Source: Thereva unica (lineage: Eukaryota > Arthropoda > Insecta > Diptera > Therevidae). From it: a stretch of DNA of 64,000 nucleotides. A model generated the notes under the pieces. It was not told where the DNA came from and searched no databases. It worked only from the letters and a program-made list of their open reading frames with translations. The stretch lies in contig OX465281.1 of assembly GCA_949987705.1 (NCBI GenBank), positions 161,958,393 through 162,022,392 on the forward strand, written 5' to 3'. Shown piece after piece: positions 22,606 to 35,294 of this stretch (position 1 is the stretch's first letter; every line of letters begins with the position of its first letter). The translations under genes and the position numbers were made by a program.

Positions 22606-22649
22606 GTTTTATTAAAAGGCGTTGCAACGCACGCGGGTTTTTGCTAGTT
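22606..22649 (-). repeat. Helitron-like terminal motif, inverted relative to 3542
   Basis: It is the reverse complement of 3542-3585 over about 44 bp with two or three differences, including the palindrome GCGTTGCAACGC and the CTAGT end. It marks the terminus of a second Helitron-like element on the minus strand, or the far end of a composite reaching back to 3542. Confidence 0.72.
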
Positions 22650-23708
22650 ATAGAAGTTTTCAAACTCCGTGACACAAATAATTTGAAGGGTTCTGCGCCC
22701 CTCGTTGCCCAATTTCATAAAATTCCCCTCTTTTAACTTAAAAAGGCAACAAACGCAGAAAAAACTCAACAAAATAATTTGGGAAGGGATGTGCGCATGC
22801 CGGATGAATAAAGTTAAGTAATTTTTATATGTATTGAGCAGAGCTTTGAAATACATGTAAAACTCCTGCTCAACAAAGGCAGTTTATCCATCGTAATAAG
22901 CATAATTTTACTATAATTATGCTAAATATTTCTCATCCCTAAATTTAAAATAAATTGAAAGAATTGCTGGAAAAATTTCTTTTAAAGATATGAGCATTTT
23001 CATTCATAAATTGAGAGTTCTCCGTAGCCGCAAGCAACACAACCTCCCCATGCAGAAGCGCGCTTGCGACTGGCGGAAAATGTCAAAAATCTAGTAATCA
23101 AAGTGATAAAAACACAAATATCGTATTTTTTAGTAGAAATTACTACAAATTATTTCTGTGGCATATGTGTAAAATATAAAAACCTTAAAATAAAAAAATA
23201 TATAAAAACGGGTGTTTTTCAGTCATAATTTGTAAATTTTTTAAATAATCATTGAAGTCCCAGAAAAATACACCTCCCTTTAGCAATACGCAGTCGCGAC
23301 TGATTACATGGCAGCAAGTGATTTGATAGGAGGAGTTAAGTGAAGCTTTTGTCTGAACTTTTTAACATTTTTAAGAGCTTAGCTGGGGAAGATGCGCGGG
23401 ATGTCACGAGGTTTGAAAACGTCTATACATATATAACCATAAACCGAACAATATGTTTTATTAAATATATAAAAATAAACCGAGAAATAGACTTTATGCT
23501 TTGTTATAGATTTTATGATATAATTATTTATGGTGACTCCGACGGTGTAAGGTGGACGACTGGTTCGATCCATCATTATTTCATTTTACAGGTAATGAAA
23601 TTAATGCAGCGTCTGCAGATCAATTCTGGCCCGTGACTGGTTGGGGGTTGAACTCCTGGCCTTGGCGATCGATGGCGTGCAGGTGCTTTCCGGCCTGTGT
23701 TTAAGTAT
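22650..23708. other. unassigned AT-rich sequence
   Basis: Apparently low-copy DNA with no frame longer than about 100 codons that resembles a protein. GCGCGCTTGCGACTGGCGG (23050) and CAGTCGCGACTG (23291) are GC-rich islets of unknown meaning. Confidence 0.4.
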
Positions 23709-23719
23709 AAGGTTAAATT

Positions 23720-25043
23720 CTTCTTCTTTAACGGCTCTACAACCGGGATCCGGTCCTGGCCTCGCACAACTGTTCTCTCCACCGGTCCCGATTCTGAGCC
23801 GATGTCATCCAGTTTGGCATCCCTAAACTCTGAGCGTCCTGGTCCACGCCATCCTTACAGCGAAGGTTGGGCCTCCCTCGCTGTCGCACCCCATAGGTCT
23901 TACCGCAGAGAACTTTCCGAGCAGGCTCATCTTCACTCATACGAGCTAGATGCCCTGCCACCGGAGCCTACCGAGCTTTATTTTCTTCACAACATCTATG
24001 TCGCGATAGCGCTCGTAGATCACGTCGTTGTAGAGTCTCCGGAATCGTCCTTCCTCACATACGGGGCCAACAGTCTTCCGAAGTATTTTCCTCTCAAACA
24101 CGCCCAAGAGGTTTGAGTGCTTTTCGCTAAGCACCCACGTTTCGGATGCATATGTGAGAACGGGTAAGACCATCGTCTTATATAGTAAAAGTTTGGACGT
24201 TATGGTTAGATATTTGGATTTGAAGAGCCTTGACAGACTATAGTAGGCTTTGTTGGCTTTTAGCAGTCGTGCGCGTATTTCTGGTTCCATGCTATTGTCG
24301 GCTGTTACTATTGACCCCAGGTAGGTAAATGATTTTACCACGTCAAACTCGTGTTCCGCTACCTTGATTGTGGGACCAATGTTAGGTGTTTTTCCAGACG
24401 AGGCCACCATGTACTTTGTTTTGCTTTCGTTAATGTGCAGTCCCAGATTTCCTGCCGCTTGCTCAATCTGAGTGAAATCTTCTTGTACAGCTGTTGTTGT
24501 TCTTCCAATGATGTCAATGTCGTCTGCGTAAGCCAGTAATTGGGTGGACTTGTGGAGGATTGTACCCCTTGATGTCACGCCCGAATCTCGGATCACTTTC
24601 TCCAACGCCAGGTTGAAAAGGAGGCAGGCCAGACGCCAGACCGTCCCCTTGTCGGAGTCCATTATAGATGTTGATTGGTCTGGACAGTGTTCCGGATACC
24701 TTTACTTGGCTTGACACATTGATCATGGTCAGCCTACATAGTCTTGTCAGTTTGTTGGAGATGCCGAATTCTCTCATGGCTTTGCAGAGTTCTACCCTGG
24801 CTATGCTATCATAGGCGGCTTTAAAGTCGATGAAGAGGTGTTGAATTGAGTTTTGAAACTCTAGACATTTTTCCTTAGCCTGCCTCAAGGTGAAAATCTG
24901 ATCAGTCGTTGATTTTCCTGGGCTGAAGCCACCCTGGTAATGGCCTATGATGTTTCTGGCGTATGGGCCCATCCTGTTTTGTAGGATAGCGGAGAATATC
25001 TTATACACGGTACTCAACAACGTTATACCGCGATAATTAGTGC
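23720..25043 (-). mobile_element. second RTE-type LINE fragment, 5'-truncated
   Basis: It is bounded by an 11 bp duplication AAGGTTAAATT (23709-23719 and 25044-25054). Its 3' end, at the left, finishes in GAAGAAGAA on the minus strand, like the RTE at 9430-12043. It is truncated within the RT domain. Confidence 0.82.
23735..25043 (-). pseudogene. RTE reverse transcriptase fragment, frameshifted
   Basis: Minus-strand frames in order: 25020-24514 (LLSTVYKIFS at the truncated start, QGGFSPGKSTTDQ, FIDFKAAYDSI, GLRQGDGLA), then after a frame break near 24640 the frame 24662-23946 (catalytic YADDIDII, KTKYM, FTYLGSIV, LKLLLYKTMVLPVLTYASETW-type region, LRWQG), then a third frame 23961-23737 (GHLARM, then RWREQL). 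The RT finger, palm and C-terminal RTE tail are recognisable. The endonuclease is absent and at least two frameshifts make it inactive. Confidence 0.82.
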
Positions 25044-25054
25044 AAGGTTAAATT

Positions 25055-28000
25055 ACCTTATTAATAATAATAGAGTTTCCCTTCTTATGAAGAAGGAGCA
25101 CTTCTCAGCTGGGCTGAGAAACATTTACCACGACCACGTGGGCTCGGCTGAGACATGCAAACATAAAAATTAAGTACCAATAAAAATTGCATGCGAAACA
25201 CATAGACAGTCATGAGAGAACAAAGAGATTCCTTTTAAGGAGATCTTTGTTAGTGCTCACGCTAAAAACATTAATATTTTTATTTACATTAATGAACATG
25301 CGATTAACAGGCTCAAATCGGCCATAATTGGTGTTAGAGGAGTTGATGTGTAAGAGCGGTGGTCCTCTCAGATTGTATCGGCTCTCTCTAAACGACGCAC
25401 GGCGCCTTAGAAAACCTGAGTCGACACGTCCATTAAGAAGCTGGTGGACGAAAACAACATCGGCCACCTCACGACGCTTGTGGAGAGTGTTTAAGTTGAG
25501 TAAATTAAGTCGGTATTCATATGGTGGAAGAATTAAAGGGTCTTCCCAAGGAAGGTGATTCAATGCGAATCGAACGAACCTACGTTGAACCGACTCAATT
25601 TTTCCAACATGCGAAGAATAGTGAGGAGACCAAACCTGGGACGCATATTCAAGTAAAGGTCTGACAAGGGAAATGTAGAGGTGTTTAGTGATCAGGGTGC
25701 TGTTAAATTCTTTGGACTACCTTTTTATAAAACCCAAGACTAAGCTGCTCTTGGAGGAAATATAGTTGATATGAGTAGAAAAGTCCAGCTTGGTGTCAAA
25801 TCTAATCTCGAGATCTGAGTAGTTATAAATTGTAGGATCACGTCGCCTACAAAAAGTCATGACTCCGCATTTACTAATATTAAGAACCAGGTTGTTGTTA
25901 GCGCACCAGGAGTAAAAGGTGTCGAGGTCGACTTACAAAAGTTTGCAGTCCTCCATACTCTTTACGTGACGGTACAATTTGATGTCATCAGCATAAATCA
26001 GGATTCTGCAGTGTCTTAGCAAGGTAACAATATCATCAATAGAAAGAATAAAGAGGATAGGGATAGATGACTGCCTTGAGGGACACTGGATGACGCCTCA
26101 ATCGTCGCGGATTTGGATCCACGGAAAAGGACTTGGTAGATCCTGTCAGCTAAGTACGACTCGAACCATAATAGAAGGACTTCAGGGAAACCTAACTTTT
26201 TTAGTTTGAAAAGTATAATGGAGTGGGAAAGCTTGTCAAATGCCTTACTGAAATCAGTGTAAACGCAATCAGTTTGGCAACCGGAAACGAAGCCTTCAAC
26301 AGCATGGGAAGTGAATTCAAGGAGATTGGTGGTAGTGGAACGAGCTGGAAGAAAACCATGTTGGTTCGTAGAAATAAGTTTCTTGCAGATGGGCACGATT
26401 GCAGAACAATGATTGACTCGAAAAGCTTGGTATGACAGACAGCTTGGCAATTGGTCTGTAATTCGATATTTCGTTCTTGCTACCACTTTTGTGAATAGGA
26501 ATTATGAACGAATTCTTCCAAAGAGTAGGGAAATACCCTTTATTTAAGGATTTTTTAAAAAGGGTTTTAAGTGGAGACTGGAGAACCTCCACACAGGATT
26601 TAAGGAGAGCAGGAGGAATACCGTCAGGGCCGGAAGTGAAATCGTATGGGAGTTCATCAATATGTTTCATGATATCGTCAATGGAAATTGAGAGAGATAA
26701 ACTACATAGTAGCCTCTCGGTGTGGAGTTATGCGACGAAAATTATTGTCATTAGGCTGAAAGTTAGAAGGGGTGAAAGATTGATGAAAGAATGAAGCAAA
26801 CATGTTGCAAATCGAGGAAGACTCACTACTTGACCAGTTAGTGTGCTGCATAGTATTTGGGTAGTTATCAGCTTTTTTCTTGGAGTTGACAAATTTAAAG
26901 AAGTTTCTAGGATCAGTATAAACCTGGTCCCTCATGCTGCTGAGATATTCGCCATACAGAGCAGAAGAGAGTAAACGAAATCTGTTATAGCAATCAGTAA
27001 ATGTAATAAGACTCGGAGAATCCTTCCTTTTTAAATAGGTCTTCCAGAGTCTATTTTTCTGATTAATTAAATGCTTCAGCTCATTATTGTACCAAGGTGG
27101 AGTAGAACTGCGCATTTATTGGGGCTCAAAAGGTACACATGAAGCAACAGCTTCATATAGTACGGCATAAAACCGTGCCACATCGACATCCAACTCATTT
27201 GCGGAAAGTAAGCTGTTGAAATCAATCAAGGCAAGCTTAGATGAGAGTTCATTAAAGTTAGCCTTCTTAAAGTTGAAGGAATGGGCTACCGCCTCCGGAC
27301 AAGGATTGTTCTTTGAGTTCAAGCAGTAATTGAGCGAGAGAGGAGGGTGGTAATTGTCAACGGACGGCATGACTATTGGACTGGGTTCAACAATCATGTT
27401 TCCTGAGTCAGTAAAGAATACAAGATCCAACTGTCTCTCTAACACATTAGTCACACCACTCATTTGATTAAGGCCAAGTGAGAATAAGGAATTGAGAAAA
27501 CAGTATTCCTTAGAATTAAAATTGCCTTCGGGGAGGTACATAGTTATCGTCAGCTTCGTCAAATACCCACTGAATAGTGGGTCAATTAAAGTCGCCAAGA
27601 AGAAGTAATTCATCACCAGTGCTCATCATATTCAGGCTATAATCAACGCAGGAGATGAGAATATCATAGAGGCTTATACCTCCATCGTCAAGTGTGCTTA
27701 TCATATCTGGTGGGATATAGCAGCACAACAGGAAGAAATTTGATTTTGAAAAAGAAATCTTGAGAGCGACAAGCTCAATGTCCAAATGGTTAGAGAAACT
27801 AGGAAGCGAAATTGGGTTACAATTAAGGTGGCTGCGGCATGCAAGAAGTACGCCACCCCCGAGAGCTTCCGAGCTTCTATCCCTGGAACGCGGGCAAGAA
27901 ACTCGGGGTGACATCGTCACCAATGATGGCTTGGCGATTTCGATTTTTCCAGCGACTTTTACGACGCACCTTAATAATAGGTGCAATTGAATTGACGGCC

Positions 28001-28430
28001 TCCTGTGGCAAGAAGACGTTCTCCGAACGAGAAGTAGGCGCGGGACAGGGTGAAGACAGAGGCTGGTCCTCAACCTGCAGAGCGTCATCAGATGCTGCCG
28101 TCGCTGGGGAGGTCTTATTTGTAACAACGACGCTCTCCAATTTTAAGGACAGGGAGCTCAGGGCATTGTGATTTTGAATCACTGCTGATGACAGCGATTC
28201 AATATCAACCCTGACACGCTTGGTATTCCTTTTTATGTCTTCCAATATAGGATGGACAGAAGCCGAGGAGCTAAAAGTGCAGGAGGAAGAAGTGGCGACC
28301 GGATTAAGTATCGCCGAGTGTTTGTCGTCTAACGATTCTAGTGCTGTTGGAACTCGGGCAGAAATTTTCTCAAATTTCCCCCCACTCCTACCCCCTGGAA
28401 GTGAGGTGATATAGTAAATAATTAGCAAGA
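25055..28430 (-). pseudogene. decayed APE-RT LINE (Jockey/CR1/I-type), ORF1 remnant to RT
   Basis: Pieces on the minus strand follow the normal 5' to 3' order. 28428-27877: Ser/Pro-rich frame with a heptad-like stretch (IKRNTKRVRVDIESLSSAV), possibly an ORF1 tail. 28127-27582: endonuclease part (GGGVLLACRS, CCYIPPD, ending GDFN). 27616-27116: rest of the endonuclease (LDLVFFTDSG, then DNYHPPL). 27115-26702: linker (PWYNNELKHLI). 26670-26317: RT motifs (SGPDGIPPALLKSC, NYRPIAKLS). 26486-26016: RT (QHGFLPARSTTTNL, YTDFSKAFDKLSHSI, VPQGS). 25563-25210: C-terminal tail (RREVADVVFVHQLLNG). Many frame breaks exist and the Y/FADD box was not found in frame. A short ATTATTATT-like tract near 25060-25070 may be the 3' end. 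Confidence 0.78.
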
Positions 28431-29044
28431 ACTCTAAGAATTTTGGTATATTATGTACATGTATATATCAAAACATATTATACAATTGGAAGCCTGCCGT
28501 GAAAACCTATAATTATTGGCCGGTGCCTCAGCACAAAATCACCAAGAGCCAAAATTAAAAAAGAAATTTGTAGATGTAGAAATATTGTGTAGTTATAGGC
28601 ATGCGAGGGATCGCAGGCTCTTGTTTCGGACGACCAGCTTTAATGAAGGTGCTTGGTGTTAGTACTGGAAGAACAGACGAAAAAAAATCAAGAATAGAAA
28701 ACTCTCATATGTACCAAACATCAAAGTAGGTACAACGAACTAGAGCCTCTTTCGTATAGACTCACTATTAAACATCAAATCCACTTCAGCTAGTTTATTA
28801 ATAAGTTCTATAAATAATTCGACAATATTTTCATTCATTTTTAATATATTTTCTTTGGTTCAAGGGTAAATTTTTTTAAATGCTTGTCATTTTCTTAACA
28901 GTAATTACTTTGCAAATTTACTGGAGTTTGGCCGTGGATAGCAGGGAGTGCGGACGTGTGCTGATCCGGTCCGTGAAACACGCCACAAAAAAAAACCCGA
29001 GAAAGAAACAAACAAAAAATAATAACAAAAATAAAATAAAAACG
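28431..29044. other. unassigned sequence between LINEs
   Basis: No supported gene. 28920-28985 is more GC-rich (GTGCTGATCCGGTCCGTGAAAC) and may belong to the 5' UTR of LINE copy A, but copy B shows no match there. Confidence 0.4.
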
Positions 29045-32000
29045 GGATAAAATTATTGTGTACAATAAAAAAACAGTGAAAAAAATCGTGCTGCAGGCTA
29101 AAGCGAAGGCTTCATCACCCTCCTACAGACCAGCGACCGACGAACAGCACGAGTAAGTTCCCTTTGCTTCCTACCCTCACTCCATTCTCGGCCCTGCAAG
29201 TGTCGCGCCCAAAATCTGTCGGTCGATGAAGTTTGCCCCGTCTCAAAAGGCATAACACTTTGACGCAGACAAATTTCATTGACCCTGATGGTTGCGACAA
29301 GTGTAATTCCGGGAAAAATCTCCAAGAATGTGGCGATTGAGCCCGCGCAAACGAAGTCCCGTTACGAGTCACGCTTTGTCATTGACTTATGTAACATTCG
29401 TGGACTTCATGCGAATTTCTCTTTTGTTGAGTGCCACCTACTGACTTTTAAACCCCCAATTTTCTCACTTAGTGAAACCCATATATCACCGGATAATGAC
29501 TTAAGTCATTACCAGATATCGGGGTACACTTTAGTGCACAACCTATCCCCCATAGGGGTATTGCCATTTATGTTTGGGACGACGTGGCTTATTATAAAAT
29601 ATTTTCCAGCGCGACTTCAGATTTTAATTACCTTTGGATTAACATCATTTTCCAAAGCCACGTCATATTCTTCTGCTTCCTATACAGAAGTCCTAACATA
29701 AGTAACGAAGCCTCCACCTTATCTTTTGATACTATTTCCGAACAAATCTCGGGATTCTTGTCGTCCAATCCTGAGTGTGAAATCATCGTTGCGGGTGATT
29801 TCAATGTTCACAATGTAAACTGGCTGACTTACTCAAATGGCACCAGTGTTTCTGGCAAGGACGTCGAGCTCTTTGCAGACACCAATAATTTGCATCAAAT
29901 TGTTGATCATCCCACGAGAGTCCCTGATGTTGCTGATCAAAGAACCTATCTCCTTGATCTTTTCTTAACATCTCATCCAGCGCGTTACTCCGTTGAAGTT
30001 GATTCACCTCTCGGCAATTCGGACCACTGCCTAGTTAGCGCTAGCTTCCCATTCAAATTTCCCACCCCTCCCAAACCCGTTAGAAGAACTGTATGGCATT
30101 ATGGGAAGGCCAATTGGTTGGGGCTTATTAATTTTTTCCAATCTACTGACTGGAACCTGTGTTTCCGAAACAAAAACGTCAACTCTGCCGCCATCCGTAT
30201 TTCTAGGATCATACAGGCAGGAATGCATTTGTTCATTCCTCATACTACTAAATCTGTGAAGGCTAGGCCCAACAGATGGTTTAATCAGGAGTGTATGAAT
30301 GCAATCAGAAATAAAGAAGCCGCCTTTCGAGCTTACAAGAGCTCCCCGAGTGAATCGCTCCGTGCAGAGTATATAAAACTAAGAAATTCCTGTAAAGTCA
30401 CCATCAGGAATGTCAAAAATTCATTTGACAGCAAGTTGAGAAGTAAACTCCTTAATGCAACCTCTGGTAGCAAGAACTTCTGGTCCTTGGTAAGCTCCAT
30501 TAAGAAGAATTTCACTTCATCCACAACTCCTTCACTTATCCACAATGAGAAGGTGATAACAGACAGCAAATCCAAGGCCGATTTATTAGCATCTCTGTTT
30601 GCTTCCAATTCTTCTTTACCCCAAACTGATATGCTACCCCCGGTTCTTGAGCTCAGCGCTCATCTAATGGACAGGGTTTTCTTCAGGACTCGCGAGGTGT
30701 ACAGGTGCCTCAAGGAGCTCGATGTAAACAAATCGACTGGACCCGATAATATACCCCCTATCGTCTTAAAACAATGCGCCTCACCTTTGGCTAGACCTCT
30801 GCGCAAACTTTTTGCCCTATCATACTCTTCCGGAGTTTACCCAGACTCTTGGAAACTTGCCCAAGGTGACTCCAGCGATCCCTCCAACTACCGCCCAATA
30901 GCAATTACTTCTATTCTCTCCAAAACCATGGAGACGATAATTAACAAAAAGCTTATGGGATATCTAGAATCCAACCAACTTATCAGCGACAAACAATACG
31001 GCTTCCGTCAAAAAAGATCCACTGGTGATCTTTTAGTTTGCCTTACAGAACACCTCAGCCGAAGTTTGCATGGATCTGGCGAATCTAGTTTGGTTGCTTT
31101 GGATATCTCCAAGGCTTTTGATAGAGTATGGCACTCAGCCTTGTTAGCTAAACTCCAAGCTATTGGAATTGACTCACTTCTGTATAAGTGGGTTGAGAGT
31201 TTCCTTTCCGGCCGTTCAATTAAAGTATTATTGGATGGCGTCAAATCTGAATCTCACCCCATCTCTGCGGGTTTCCCTCAGGGGTCAATTTTATCACCGG
31301 CCCTTTTTCTCATCTTTATAAATGACCTACTTTCAATCCCCTCCAACCCACTTCTCAGCTTCGCTGACGACGGTACTCTACGTTACTCGTACAGCTTCGA
31401 TACAAGACAGACACATGCCAGATCCTGTCTTGATGATCGTGAACTAATGTTCAACTCTATTAAAAAAGACATCAAACTAATTCTAGATTGGGGAGAGAAG
31501 AATCGTGTCAAATTCAACCCCTCTAAAACCAAGTACTGTCTTATCTCAAAAAAGAAGTTCAACACCTCACCATCCTTGACAGTGGATGACGTTGAACTAA
31601 AGGCCGACCTATCCCTACACATCTTAGGCGTGACATTAGCCAAAGACCTTCGTTGGAATGATCACATATTCCAAATCGCCAAACAAGCATCCCAGTGCTT
31701 GGGATTTCTTAAGAGGTGCAAGTTCCTCCTCCAGCCATCGGCCCGTGCTGTTATTTATAAATCCTACATACGGCCTCTTCTCGAATATAACTCCCTCGTT
31801 TGGGGCGGCGCTCCAATAACCACCTTGGCATGGTTAGATAAGGTCCAAAAAAAGGCCCTTAAATTAATTGATCACGACACCGCTGGCTCCACCATCGACC
31901 CCCTCAGCCACCGTAGGAATGTAGCAGCACTGACAAAATTTTATCGCTACTATCATAATGACTGTTCCTCCGAGTTAAACGCTCTCCTGCCTCCACGGCA

Positions 32001-32358
32001 ATCTTATAACCGCAACACCAGATTAGCCCACTCGTCTCATTCCCTTCACCTGCAACTCCCCCTTTCACGCACTCAACAAGATATGAATTCGTTTGTTAAT
32101 AGAACAACTCGACTGTGGAATAGTCTCTCGCAGTCAGTATTTCCGAGCTCCTACAACATCCAAGAGTTCAAACGCAGGGTTCATCACCACCTTCTTCAAT
32201 ACCCCCCCGTTCCTTTTAACCCTTAACCTATACCCCCCTCCCCTCCCCGTACTAAGCTTACTGCTAGACATTGCACCATGACGTGACAAATGACATGACG
32301 GACTAGTAGTACAAAGGGTGACTCCTGAGCTTAGCACTGTCACATAAAAAAAAAAAAA
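29045..32358 (+). mobile_element. APE-RT LINE, copy A, near full length
   Basis: Colinear with copy B (40908-44252), from the 5' leader (about 29045) to the poly(A) (32346-32358). The 3' UTR shares GACGGACTAGTAGTACAAAG with copy B. It has a frameshift in the endonuclease and an in-frame deletion in RT, so it is probably inactive. Clade within Jockey/CR1/I-type elements is not resolved. Confidence 0.85.
29279..32226 (+). pseudogene. LINE ORF2 (endonuclease-reverse transcriptase), copy A, broken
   Basis: Two frames cover the protein. 29279-29701 carries the start (NIRGLHANFSFVECHL, SLSETHISPD). It is out of frame relative to the rest between about 29553 and 29590, where the codons for the segment after NLSP differ from copy B. 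29584-32226 carries the remaining endonuclease (AGDFNVHN, then NSDHCLVSASF) and the whole RT (STGPDNIPPIVLKQC, NYRPIAITS, QYGFRQKRSTGDLL, ALDISKAFDRVW, FPQGSILSPALF, catalytic SFADDGTL, HILGVTLAKDLRW) to the C-terminal tail. Compared with copy B, seven codons are missing just before GDSSDPSNYRP, and VPQGS is FPQGS. Predicted to be inactive. Confidence 0.85.
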
Positions 32359-33405
32359 ATCACTGAGTTGAAAAAGCGCCCGCTTCAAAACTACATACAT
32401 TTTGGCAGAAAATTGAGAGCAGAGTTATGCAGGCAACTGAAAAAGTGAAAAATTCGACGCCTAATGTAAAACTGTAAAATTAACTTACATCTCAGTTCTA
32501 AAGAACTGATTTGAGAGCTTCGTTTGTGGCTGTTCAATTAAGATAGTATTGGATGGCGTCGAATCACGGCGGGCGTTCCCCAAGGGTCGATTCTCTCACC
32601 TGATCTCTTTCTAATATTCATTAGGGATCTGCTCTCAATCCCCTCCAGCCCAATTCATAGTTGTGCCTACTTCTACGCCTTCCTAAATATAAGACAAGCG
32701 CGGACCAGACATTGTCGAATAGAGTGTGAACTCTCATCCCTACGAAAAATTGTACCGTCCTTCTCTTTACCTCAGGGGGATAATCTGAAACATCATTTTT
32801 TTACGTCATTTTCACGTCAAAAGCCTGCGAGGGATTTGGTGGATTCGTAAATTTAGACATAATCAGGCCCCCTATTTCCTATTACAATATTGTTAAATCC
32901 GATCCGAAAACGAAACAGCTTTCAAGTAAAAATTTGCCAATATTGTTAAATTTTCATGTAAAATGAATGCCAATATTGTAATAGAAAATACGGTTTCGGC
33001 ATTTCATTAAAAAAATATGACAATATTGTAATAGAGAATAAGGTCCCAGATCTGCGATGAAGTAATCACATATTCCAAATCGCCAAACAATGACTGAGAT
33101 TTCTCAAGAGAAGCAAGCTCCTCCTTCAGCCAGCTGCCCTGACTACAATCTACAATTCCTACATTCCGCCTGGTATTGAATTGTATTGACTGAGATTTCT
33201 CAAGAGAAGCAAGCTCCTCCTTCACCCAGCTGCCCTGACTACAATCTACAATTCCTACATTCCGCCTTGTATTGAATTGTATTGAACGTAACTCGTAACT
33301 CGTTAGTCTTTATCAAAATACGTCTGGTTGTAATTACTATAATTTGTTTAATTGTCCTCTCAATTTATTTTAACTCGTTCTAAATCCTTAGCTTTTGTTG
33401 TAATA
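32359..33405. other. LINE debris and low-complexity sequence
   Basis: 32510-32700 resembles the VLDG...PQGSILSP...FINDLLSIPS segment of the neighbouring LINE family but is shattered. 33061-33130 matches its ITYSKSPNN-like downstream part. It also contains a 96 bp tandem duplication (33091-33283). No intact frame. Confidence 0.55.
33091..33283. repeat. 96 bp tandem duplication in LINE debris
   Basis: TGACTGAGATTTCTCAAGAG starts at 33091 and again at 33187, and the two units are almost identical through ATTGAATTGTATTGA. Confidence 0.85.
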
Positions 33406-34563
33406 AAAGACTTTAAATTTAATTGTTTTTGACGGTTGCGTGGCGCGAACCTATATTACCCTAAAAACTAGCTTGCCTTGGCTGGCCCATTTTGCTCCTC
33501 TATAGACTCTTCAAGCCACTGTAGAAATGTAGCAGCCCTCGCTAATTTTTACCGCTTTTACCTACATGCACCTTTTTTCCAAGACTAGCCAACTCGGCCC
33601 ATCCCAAGCACACTAAATACCTCCCCTTCGTTAATAATTAGAACACAGTCGGTGTTGTTGGGACCATATTACACCTCACAGATAAAACCCAAGGTTCATC
33701 GAAATCTACTGACGAACCATCCAGACACCTAAACTTACTAATAAACACTGCATCCTGACTTGAAGGACATAACGTACTAACGATACAAAGGGTTGTTTTT
33801 GGCCATGCCACATACATAAATAACGATAAATAAAATCAAAAATAAAAATTATTTTATATATGTATATCAATAGTTATACAATTATCCGTAAAAATTTCAA
33901 ATTTCTACGAACTAAAATACCTGAGAAAAAAATCTAAAAATTTGTCACTTTTTCGCTAAAAAAGTGAAATAATTCCTTCAAATCCATTTCATTTCTCAAG
34001 ATAATAAAAACTTGCTTGTAGCCAAATTTCCCATTAAAGTTGTCTCGTCCATTCATTTTTTTCCCTCATTGTCAAATTTCACCCATCGGCTAAGAAATCA
34101 TTATCATTTTATCACCCTCTTTGCCCTTCCCGAACAAAAAAATAGGAATAAGCGCATAAGGTTGTAAAAACGGAGAATATTTAAACACTTTTATCAGTTT
34201 TATCCCGTAAACTTCCGAAGTTATCGTCGAAGGCGAACTGACAATCAATAAATCTTGGTGCTTCCTGTGTAGATCAACAAATTACTTGCTAAACATACAA
34301 CATTCTATCGCCACTATCTCAGTACCATCGAAACAAACCCTCTCCTGACTGCACGGCAATCTTATTCCCTCAGCACCAAATTAGATAACTCGTCTCACTC
34401 CTTCCACCTGCAGCCCTCTTTTCGGGCACTCTACAAAATAGGAATTCGTTTCTAAAAAGAACAACTGGATTCTGGAACAATCGGTTAGTATTTCCGAGCT
34501 CATACAACATCCCTGAACTCAAACGCAGAATTCCTCGTCAATTCCACCTCCCAACGATCATAA
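33406..34563 (+). repeat. segmental duplication, copy 1 (preserves the empty BEL site)
   Basis: 33406-34159 matches 34564-35294 joined to 49152-49440 almost base for base. The duplicated unit contains LINE debris (SHCRNVAALANFYRFY-like frame near 33515) and ends in AT-rich DNA. Copy 1 lacks both the 34831-35085 MITE and the BEL element found in copy 2, so it shows both empty sites. 34160-34563 contains another decayed piece of the LINE C-terminus (frame resembling ALLPPRQSYNRNTRL and FKRRVHHHLL of copy A). Confidence 0.85.
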
Positions 34564-34830
34564 TATAAAGACTTTAAATTTAATTGTTTTTGACGGTTGC
34601 GTGGCGCGAACCTATATTACCCTAAAAACTAGCTTGCCTTGGCTGGCCCATTTTGCTCCTCTATAGACTCTTCAAGCCACTGTAGAAATGTAGCAGCCCT
34701 CGCTAATTTTTACCGCTTTTACCTACATGCACCTTTTTTCCAAGACTAGCCAACTCGGCCCATCTCAAGCCCACTAAATACCTCCCCTTCGTTAATAATT
34801 AGAACACAGTCGGTGTTGCTGGGACCATAT

Positions 34831-35085
34831 CGAGGGTTTCCTGCCAGAAGGGCGTATCCACAAAATCGCGATTTTGGGCTTATAACTATTTTTTTTTCTT
34901 AGAGTCGTATATTTTTCGTACCAGAAGGTCGTAAAATGAATAAAAGTATCCAAAACATACGCCTAAAAACATTTATTTTCGATGATAAGCAATATGAAAA
35001 AAAATGCACCGATTTTTTAAATGTTTTTATTGAATCCTCTAAATCCATGTTTTGGTTGATACGCCCTTTTGGCAGGAAACCCTCG
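34831..35085. mobile_element. 255 bp MITE in duplication copy 2
   Basis: 28 bp inverted ends starting CGAGGGTTTCCTGCC are flanked by ATAT on both sides. Copy 1 of the duplication has a single uninterrupted ATAT at the equivalent point. Because the flank is palindromic, the target could be TA with longer ends, or ATAT. The 80-codon frame inside is not a recognised protein. Confidence 0.85.
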
Positions 35086-35289
35086 ATATTACACTTCACA
35101 GATAAAACCCAAGGTTCATCGAAATCTACTGACGAACCATCCAGACACCTAAACTTACTAATAAACACTGCATCCTGACTTGAAGGACATAACGTACTAA
35201 CGATACCAAGGGTTGTTTTTGACCATGCCACATACATAAATAACGATAAATAAAATCAAAAATAAAAATTATTTTATATATGTATATCA

Positions 35290-35294
35290 ATAGT
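35290..35294. repeat. left target-site duplication of the BEL/Pao element (ATAGT)
   Basis: ATAGT precedes the LTR here and follows the other LTR at 49152-49156. Duplication copy 1 carries a single ATAGT at about 33872, which is the empty site. Confidence 0.9.

Noticed and set aside
3542..22649. A single 19 kb autonomous Helitron
   Set aside because: Termini are inverted but the two tandem arrays have the same orientation, several unrelated elements lie between, and only a helicase C-terminus is present. Kept as a hypothesis in the findings, not annotated as one element.
27760..28414. Plus-strand frames over the decayed LINE (76-110 codons)
   Set aside because: They are antisense shadows of the minus-strand endonuclease and ORF1-like pieces.
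34936..35178. 80-codon frame in the 255 bp MITE as a transposase fragment
   Set aside because: No catalytic or DNA-binding motif; it runs out of the MITE into flanking debris.
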